Assembly (NCBI GenBank): GCA_030762175.1
Contig: CM060842.1
Location: 48,036,501-48,100,500 of the forward strand
Direction of reading: 5' to 3'
Source of the DNA: Metallyticus violacea
Taxonomy: Eukaryota > Arthropoda > Insecta > Mantodea > Metallyticidae
DNA: 64,000 nucleotides
Part shown: positions 61,401 to 64,000 of the stretch, in pieces
Layout of the letters: each line of letters begins with the position of its first letter
How positions within the stretch are numbered: position 1 is the first letter of the stretch
Made by a program: the position numbers and the translations under genes
Notes under the pieces: model-generated
The model's input: only the letters and a program-made list of their open reading frames with translations
Told to the model about the DNA's origin: nothing
Database searches by the model: none

Positions 61401-61674
61401 TGTCATTTAAATCCACCAATTATGCATAACTTCTCCAGAAACTTGGAATGTAATGCTTACTAACCTGTAGCTTCTTCAACTGCTTCAATGCATCTTCCTT
61501 GATCTTATCATGCATCTCCAGCTGTTGTTCCATGTCCTTGAGATCACCCTCCAGCTTCTTGCGTTGGGACAGAGCATTGGCACGCTGCTTCCTCTCATCT
61601 TCTAATTCAGCCTCTAGGTCACGTAGCTGTTTCAGCAAACCTCTTCTCTTTTCTTCTGCCTGCTCCTCCTTAGC
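25270..61674 (-). CDS. zip: Non-muscle myosin II heavy chain (zipper), 3' part, seven exons
   Basis: Exons (transcript order): A 61674-61465, B 56090-55873, C 49135-48993, D 46545-46356, E 44880-44763, F 43723-43560, G 25402-25270. Phases fit exactly (70 codons; 72+2; 1+47+1; 2+62+2; 1+39; 54+2; 1+43+stop), giving 391 C-terminal residues. The sequence is heptad-rich coiled coil, the myosin rod that dimerises and packs into bipolar filaments, and aligns block by block with Drosophila zipper: [66 protein letters not shown], and the tail [13 protein letters not shown]. The motor head and early rod are beyond 64000. Family role: actin-based contractility in cytokinesis and morphogenesis. Non-muscle identity rests on the Gly/Ser-rich non-helical tail. 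The last intron is 18.2 kb. See separate entries for exons and candidate alternative exons. Confidence 0.96.
25516..25563. repeat. Microsatellite (ACTC)n(AC)n
   Basis: About eight ACTC units then nine AC units, in the zip last intron ~110 bp upstream of exon G. Confidence 0.95.
26190..26480 (-). pseudogene. mariner-type transposase fragment
   Basis: Frame with [20 protein letters not shown], matching the SPDLAPCDFWLFPKLK catalytic block of mariners, in a 94-codon stretch. Rest not recognised. Confidence 0.5.
27636..27902 (-). repeat. SINE-B copy
   Basis: Reverse complement of the family: starts AGTGTTTAACACCCCATTTT (3' end) and ends GCCACCTGTGGTAG (head). More diverged than the 28.8 kb copy. 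Confidence 0.8.
28764..29036 (+). repeat. SINE-B copy, well preserved
   Basis: Head CCACAGGTGGCCGAGATTGT, B box GAGTTCAAATCC, tail CGGGTGTTAAAACACTATT plus A-run. Lies ~0.9 kb from a minus-strand copy. Confidence 0.85.
29438..29612 (-). repeat. SINE-A fragment
   Basis: Matches the SINE-A body (AATTTTGCTCAAAACCTCTT, CTTATTTCCCTTCCAAAG) but lacks the tRNA head and is more diverged than the copy at 1-290. Confidence 0.7.
30870..32098 (+). mobile_element. mariner transposon, decayed
   Basis: Transposase pieces in order: [20 protein letters not shown] (31113-31170), a helix-turn-helix stretch [32 protein letters not shown] with the first catalytic Asp (about 31630), [12 protein letters not shown] (31660) and DNAPVHTAL with the second Asp (31745-31775). 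The last block (SPDLAPSD) is frameshifted. Right terminal repeat ends ACTTACCCTCATA near 32098; left end eroded. Confidence 0.8.
33300..34880 (+). mobile_element. PLE fragments with terminal hairpin
   Basis: Arms at 33310-33370 and 33650-33715 are inverted copies (ACTAATTTTGTTCCACTTAC against GTAAGTGGAGCAAAATTAGT). Then, at 34160-34600, PLE protein remains: [40 protein letters not shown], a GIY-like [11 protein letters not shown] and [14 protein letters not shown]. The piece ends near 34870 with a third copy of the terminal sequence. Internally deleted and frame-broken. Confidence 0.7.
35288..39473 (-). CDS. Candidate spliced exons X1-X3 within the last zip intron
   Basis: X1 39473-39407 (acceptor TCCTTTTATTCAG, donor ATG|GTAACT), X2 37191-37130 (acceptor TTGTGACAG, donor CTGG|GTAAGG), X3 35373-35288 (acceptor CCTTTTTTTGCAG, ends TGA). 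Phases chain exactly: X1 is 2+21 codons+2, X2 is 1+20+1, X3 is 2+27 codons+stop. Parts read [38 protein letters not shown] and [16 protein letters not shown]1 is notably less AT-rich than its flanks. Either a small nested gene starting at the Met in X1 (67 residues), or alternative 3' exons of zip: exon F joins X2-X3 in frame, and F to X1 gives a 12-residue tail. No family recognised. Confidence 0.35.
37965..38480 (-). pseudogene. Tc1/mariner-like DDE transposase fragment
   Basis: Around 38210-38268 the minus strand reads [18 protein letters not shown], like the (S/D)DEAxFxLxG block holding the first catalytic Asp in arthropod DDE transposases. Flanks have stops. Confidence 0.4.
38560..38860. 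repeat. PLE-end-like inverted and tandem repeat
   Basis: ATTAATGTATTCAACCTCTT (38564) recurs inverted at 38775-38796 and again, diverged, at 38825-38853; each neighbours AACTCCATTT/AAATGGAGTT. Then TTACAGCTTCTTAAGCACAA, close to the sequence after the PLE pair at 41560. Confidence 0.55.
40516..40785 (-). pseudogene. GIY-YIG fragment, left arm
   Basis: 89 codons starting in [14 protein letters not shown]; the conserved SAVAAHFW has become SAVTAHFC. Then [19 protein letters not shown] and [16 protein letters not shown] to a TAA. Upstream frame is open into [15 protein letters not shown] sequence but with changes. Confidence 0.7.
41063..41460 (+). CDS. GIY-YIG endonuclease fragment, right arm
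   Basis: Readable from about [19 protein letters not shown] (41080-41135; first bases shifted) through [35 protein letters not shown] and [20 protein letters not shown] to TAA at 41460. Retains the YIGKTK and R of the nuclease core; better preserved than the left arm. Upstream RT is absent. Confidence 0.75.
42410..43065 (-). mobile_element. PLE 3' fragment related to the 18-kb element
   Basis: Minus-strand frames show [70 protein letters not shown] and ELEIWGKM, colinear with the plus-strand PLE at 18.9-19.4 kb. Frameshifted. Confidence 0.75.
42455..42500 (-). ncRNA. Hammerhead-like core of that PLE
   Basis: CTGATGA (42491-42485), TGT, GGGC-AATG-GCCT stem II, GAAAC (42467-42463), AT, GTT. 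Very similar to the copy at 19512-19562, so both derive from one family. Confidence 0.5.
43560..43723 (-). CDS. zip: zip exon F (end of the rod)
   Basis: Encodes [18 protein letters not shown] through [12 protein letters not shown] plus AG of an Arg codon; 164 nt. Acceptor CTCTAAAAG, donor AG|GTAAGC (strong). This is the last coiled-coil exon; the LKNKLR end is where non-muscle myosins switch to the non-helical tail. Confidence 0.96.
44763..44880 (-). CDS. zip: zip exon E (rod)
   Basis: Encodes (K)[15 protein letters not shown] to DQYKEQVEK; 118 nt. Acceptor TGTTTTAG, donor AAG|GTGAGG. Rod coiled coil with the conserved [10 protein letters not shown] segment. Confidence 0.96.
46356..46545 (-). 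CDS. zip: zip exon D (rod)
   Basis: Encodes (D)[28 protein letters not shown] and [11 protein letters not shown]; 190 nt. Acceptor TTTATAG, donor AA|GTAAGT. Near identical to zipper in the [13 protein letters not shown] and KATIATLE blocks. Confidence 0.97.
48496..48525 (-). CDS. Candidate 30-nt cassette exon of zip between C and D
   Basis: Strong donor CAG|GTATGT; weak acceptor TTATTGTAG. The 30 nt keep frame (phase 1 in and out) and would add [14 protein letters not shown] residues after QLTT. Starts with nine A. Weakest of the set. Confidence 0.15.
48993..49135 (-). CDS. zip: zip exon C (rod)
   Basis: Encodes [13 protein letters not shown] through [10 protein letters not shown]; 143 nt, phases 1-in and 1-out. 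Acceptor CTGTCCGCAG is strong; donor ACAG|GTTCGG is weak at +3 to +6. Among the most conserved parts of the rod. Confidence 0.97.
49757..49947. repeat. Hairpin insert in zip intron B-C
   Basis: Arms about 49759-49832 and 49868-49945 (GCAAGTTTCAAGAACTCTTG against CAAGAGTTCTTGAAACATGC). Keeps the GAAAC half of a hammerhead on both arms but not CUGANGA. No clear target duplication. Confidence 0.7.
51358..51405 (-). CDS. Candidate 48-nt in-frame cassette exon of zip between exons B and C
   Basis: Acceptor ATTCTTTACAG and donor AGC|GTAAGT are both strong. The 48 nt are phase 2 in and out, matching exons B and C, and would insert [16 protein letters not shown] at [12 protein letters not shown]. 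No stop in that frame; both other frames have stops. The insert would interrupt the coiled coil, contains a Pro, and has an RRLS motif of the kind phosphorylated by basophilic kinases such as PKA. It could be a pseudo-exon. Confidence 0.45.
51977..52130. repeat. 43-bp-arm hairpin insert with 14-bp target duplication
   Basis: Arms around 51976-52019 and 52042-52085 are almost perfect (AACATTTTGGGTTATGTCGA faces TCAACGTAACCCAAAATGTT). Tail has GTTTCACTATAATAGTTCC, like the PLE tails. The duplication AATACTGTCCATGA occurs at 51963-51976 and 52131-52144. Inserted in the long repeat at 52 kb. Confidence 0.85.
52145..53035 (+). repeat. Unidentified long repeat, copy 1 (possible LINE piece)
   Basis: Aligns directly with 63262-64000 over at least 700 bp (GGTATTAG..., AAACCCATATTTGGCG/TTTGCA, TATATTTAAATTCTTATTTT). 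Near 52880-52990 the plus strand reads [20 protein letters not shown] then FLRKK, a CxxC...C zinc-knuckle-like end as in some non-LTR proteins. Confidence 0.6.
53885..54850 (-). mobile_element. mariner transposon, strongly diverged copy
   Basis: Same order of segments as the 59-kb copy: terminal-type CCATAAGTTTCCAACTTGAC near 53900, the region CATAGTACGTTCCAGTCACT...CCTTTGCAGTCC (54268-54335) aligned to the transposase NGEYY...DCEG part, and CTGCTCTGTGTTCAATTTTG (54795) aligned to the start region. No reading frame left. Confidence 0.65.
55253..55288 (-). CDS. Candidate 36-nt (or 40-nt) exon of zip between B and C
   Basis: Donor CTG|GTAAGG is strong; two acceptors lie four bases apart (GCCAG at 55293, TCAG at 55289) behind a T-rich tract. 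Use of the inner one gives 36 nt in frame ([11 protein letters not shown] plus a split Trp); the outer gives 40 nt and a frameshift. Confidence 0.25.
55873..56090 (-). CDS. zip: zip exon B (rod)
   Basis: Encodes [20 protein letters not shown] through [16 protein letters not shown] plus two bases of a Gly codon; 218 nt. Donor GG|GTGAGC. The acceptor TTACAG is preceded not by pyrimidines but by an A-rich tail of an inserted repeat (see findings). Rod coiled coil with an Ala-rich stretch, as in Drosophila. Confidence 0.96.
56100..56330 (-). repeat. Probable retroelement 3' end abutting the exon B acceptor
   Basis: On the minus strand it ends in AAATAAATAAATA and then about 15 A, immediately before TTACAG. 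Upstream are less AT-rich bases (GGCCTGGACCAGATAGATGG). Family not recognised; the A-tail orientation suggests a LINE or SINE. Confidence 0.5.
57146..57181 (-). CDS. Candidate 36-nt in-frame cassette exon of zip between exons A and B
   Basis: Acceptor GCCTTTTTAG and donor AAG|GTAAGG are near consensus. The 36 nt are phase 0 in and out, as exons A and B need, and encode [12 protein letters not shown] with no stop. Would lengthen the rod by 12 residues after KKLQ. RNA evidence is lacking. Confidence 0.4.
57521..57796 (+). repeat. SINE-B copy in zip intron A-B
   Basis: Head CGCCATGGGTGGCTGAGGCC with B box GGATTCGAATCC, body GTTTTTTCCAGGTTTTCCTC, tail GGGCGTTAAACACTATT. B box is the most canonical of the copies here. 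Confidence 0.85.
58089..58265. repeat. Hairpin insert in zip intron A-B
   Basis: Arms 58089-58145 and 58206-58265 pair (GGTGGGACCAGTTTCGAAGA against TCTTTGAAACCAGTCCCACC). Both arms contain TTGAAGA...GAAAC, a hammerhead core with C3 changed to U. Confidence 0.75.
58904..59146 (-). pseudogene. mariner transposase, catalytic C-terminal part
   Basis: 80 codons from [12 protein letters not shown] to [12 protein letters not shown]. Two of the three catalytic Asp are visible in DNAPVH and APSD. Ends in a frameshift; upstream part separated by a SINE-B. Confidence 0.8.
59285..59546 (-). repeat. SINE-B nested in a mariner copy
   Basis: Reverse complement: GAGGCACCACAGGCAGTGG (3' side) to CAGCCACCTGTGGCAG (head). 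It replaces about 30 bp of the mariner transposase gene present in the 31-kb copy, so it inserted after the mariner. Confidence 0.85.
59961..60018 (-). repeat. 5'-truncated SINE-B in the same mariner
   Basis: Oligo-T then GTGTTTAACGCCCGTTTTCA, only the last ~45 bases of the family. Flanked by the 13-bp duplication CCGCCCAATCGCT (59948-59960, 60019-60031). Confidence 0.85.
61465..61674 (-). CDS. zip: zip exon A (rod)
   Basis: 70 codons from [15 protein letters not shown] to ALKQLKKLQ, phase 0 at both ends. Donor CAG|GTTAGT. The acceptor TTCTAAAAG is pyrimidine-poor, and an alternative AG six bases inside the exon (CTAAG) cannot be excluded. Pure coiled coil. Confidence 0.95.
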
Positions 61675-62930
61675 CTTTTAGAATAATTCCATTTTAACAA
61701 AAACTGTTCCTTAATCATATACTGTGCTAATAATCATATTGCTTATAAGGCAGTAGTTTTATCCTTTGATTTCTCTAATTTTGTTAGTTATAAGGTATGA
61801 CATTTATAAACAATTAAGGATGATTCTTTCTACACCCATACAAAGAAATACAATACTTATGGCATTTATCTGCACCTCTCAGATTTAAAATTAAAAAAAT
61901 ATTAATACATAACAAAGTGAAGTAAAACAGATGAAATGTTCAACTATAACTCTAAACAGAATGTTTAAATTATTATTTTAAATGTGCATTTCAGTCACAA
62001 TTTACGAACAGATTGTGCTCTGTTGTTAATTGCTTTAATTCAACTCAGGTGAACATTTCAGTTGCTCAAATATATGAATGGGTTCTAATGTCAAATCCTT
62101 GCTGACCAGGCAGTGGAGTTCTGCACATGAAAAGCAGAGGGCATTAGCACAGTCCATTTGTAATTTGCACACAGAGAATTGTTTGACAACATTATGCTGA
62201 AAGATGAAGATGGGGATGAGCAATGGGAGAATGAGTGGCAGGGGAACTTGAATACTGGAGAAAACCTGCCACAAATCCCACTCACAGTGCTAGGAATAGG
62301 CCCAGGTCACCTTTGTGTGTGGCAAGCAGTAGCACTTGATCATGGTGCTGCCTAGCCCAATTATATAATGTGTAGTTTTATTAGAAACCTAAATGAATCA
62401 GTTATCCTATTTTACATAACAAATCAAACCATAGATTTCTAGGGGAGATAACAGAATATATGTAGAATTCTGATTCTGAAACCCTTAAGCTAGTGATATT
62501 ATGCCATTTGAAAAGGAATATTCTGATTGTTTTATAAAGACAGCAGTGGAGATATATAGTAACATAAATTTAATTTTTAAGGTTTTATTATAGAGAGTTT
62601 TAAATTTTCATGCCAGTCTACAGTAAATGTAAGAAAATATAGCCCAATCTAATTCATGAAGACTACTCATTTATTACACATCTTGATATCCTAAATCATA
62701 AATAAGCTTTTATGAACTCCATATATTTAAGTTCGAAAGAAACTATCTAATCTAGTCTTATCAGAATACTCCAAGAGATTGAAAAGGGGGATTTAGATAG
62801 ACAACAGATAATCAATAGAAAGTATTATGCAATAAAATGAAACAAACAATAGTGATATTGAAAAGCAAGAAATATGGAGTAATTTACAAGACATGAGTAC
62901 CTTGAAAAACTATAGGAAATTTAAAAAGAA
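61675..62930 (-). other. zip: zip intron upstream of exon A
   Basis: AT-rich; the SINE-C copy at 62185-62352 is the only item recognised. No further myosin exon is seen up to 64000. Confidence 0.6.
62185..62352 (-). repeat. SINE-C, second copy
   Basis: Shares with the 13.4 kb copy the block GGTGACCTGGG..., the segment TGGAGAAAACC/CAGAGAAAACT, AAATCCCA and GAATGAGTG. Diverged; head degenerate. Lies in the zip intron upstream of exon A. Confidence 0.5.
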
Positions 62931-64000
62931 TGCAAGCAGGAAAAATATATAGATGTTTGTAACAGAAGGGGAAGGGAGAAATTGGCTTGGGGTAGAGCAG
63001 GAATATTAATGTTAAGTAGATTAAAAGTGAAAAAGGAAGTGTCCACAATGTAGAAAAATTGAAAAGAATCTACATTGTATAGATGAATGTTTAATAAAAA
63101 CTATAGAGACAGGAAGTAGGGTATGGAAATAGGATACTTTACAAATAGAAATTTTAACATTAAAATTTTTTGGAATTGGCAGCAAGGAGTTTTTGAGCAA
63201 ATTTGGTAACATGTAGGGAAGGTAGGAGAGAAGTGGTGGAAGAAAGTGATTAAATTAAAGAACGAAGATATTTATGGAAACTATTTCACTCATGTGATAT
63301 AATCTTAAAATGGACCAATGAAACAAAAATTTTTAAATTTTGACTGATCACAGCCGAATTATGGAGTGAAATATTGGGGGGGGGGGGGGGGGGGGTATCA
63401 AATCTGTTTTATAACAGGATGTGCATTTGTCTTATGGTCAGTGTAGCCAATTTTATACCTTCACTAAATAATTCCTTAATACTCATCACTAACCACTTTT
63501 GCTAGAGGCAGTGGGGAGCTATTGATAGCAACAAAAGCACAGACAATCGACAATCATAATGCAAAATGGAGGGTTTAGGTTTTGGTGATGCGTCAAATAT
63601 GCAAATTTAATCATTTGGAATTTCAAACCACAGAATACAAAGAAAAATACAGATATTGTATGTAATCATTTTTTCTCTCACTCAGTTGGTATTAGAAAAT
63701 CATAGTCATCGTAATAGTTCAATTTTGTCCATTTCAGGCTCATGATTTCTAAATACAATAAATATTCATAAGTATAACATTTTATAATGTGAATATTCTG
63801 TGTGAATTTCAAATATATATCACTTTTATTCTTATTTATTCATGAAATAGCCCTAAACCCATATTTTGCACTTCTCTTTGACATTACTGACAATCAGCAT
63901 TCCTCTGTTGTAAGATTGCTTGAAAAGGTGAAGTATAAATATACAATTATTATAATTTTTAAGCCAAGTTTGGAGTAATTATATTTAAATTCTTATTTTA
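62930..64000 (+). repeat. Unidentified long repeat, copy 2, cut by the window end
   Basis: 62930-63250 holds a KCPQCRKIEKNLHCIDECL-like end; 63262 onward repeats the start of copy 1. So here the zinc-knuckle end precedes the start of the repeat, as if two units lay in tandem. Continues past 64000. Confidence 0.55.
63376..63395. repeat. 20-base G run
   Basis: Twenty consecutive G, inside long-repeat copy 2, at a place where copy 1 has no G run. A likely spot for length variation or sequencing error. Confidence 0.9.

Noticed and set aside
25270..61674. Muscle myosin heavy chain as identity
   Set aside because: Rod blocks and especially the [10 protein letters not shown] non-helical tail follow non-muscle zipper, not muscle Mhc.

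Overview
This is a piece of a large, AT-rich, intron-rich animal genome, almost certainly an arthropod. The myosin in it resembles the insect zipper protein more closely than vertebrate MYH9/10/14. No species can be named from the sequence alone. Coding DNA is under 5% of the window; most of the rest is intron and transposable-element wreckage.

Left part (1.7-8.4 kb): two small conserved genes lie head to head, 354 bp apart. On the minus strand is HAPSTR1 (formerly C16orf72/TAPR1, a partner of the ubiquitin ligase HUWE1): four exons are present and the 3' end is not recognised. On the plus strand is a complete five-exon LENG1 gene of 297 codons. The gap between them probably serves as a shared promoter.

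Right part (25.3-61.7 kb, minus strand): the last seven exons of the non-muscle myosin II heavy chain gene (zipper), giving the C-terminal 391 residues of the rod and the non-helical tail. They splice in perfect phase. The last intron is 18.2 kb. Several unannotated short candidate exons with good splice sites sit inside the introns. Four of them would keep the reading frame: 36 nt in intron A-B, 36 and 48 nt in B-C, and 30 nt in C-D. Two more (X2-X3) would give an alternative C-terminus. These are inferences that RNA data could settle.

Mobile elements: many decayed Penelope-like elements (PLEs) with GIY-YIG endonuclease remains; at least six short hairpin inserts that look like PLE termini, several with 11-14 bp target duplications and a shared tail motif; an APE/RT-type non-LTR retrotransposon at 9.8-13.0 kb interrupted by a PLE; three mariner copies and fragments of other DNA transposons; three tRNA-derived SINE families (called A, B and C here); and a direct pair of unidentified long repeats at 52 and 63 kb.

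The most interesting non-coding signal is a set of hammerhead-ribozyme cores at the PLE ends. One near-canonical core (11243-11284) follows a GIY-YIG open reading frame. A palindromic insert (13893-14148) carries two divergent cores, one per strand. Hammerheads in PLEs are known; the number of palindromic, self-complementary solo inserts here deserves attention.
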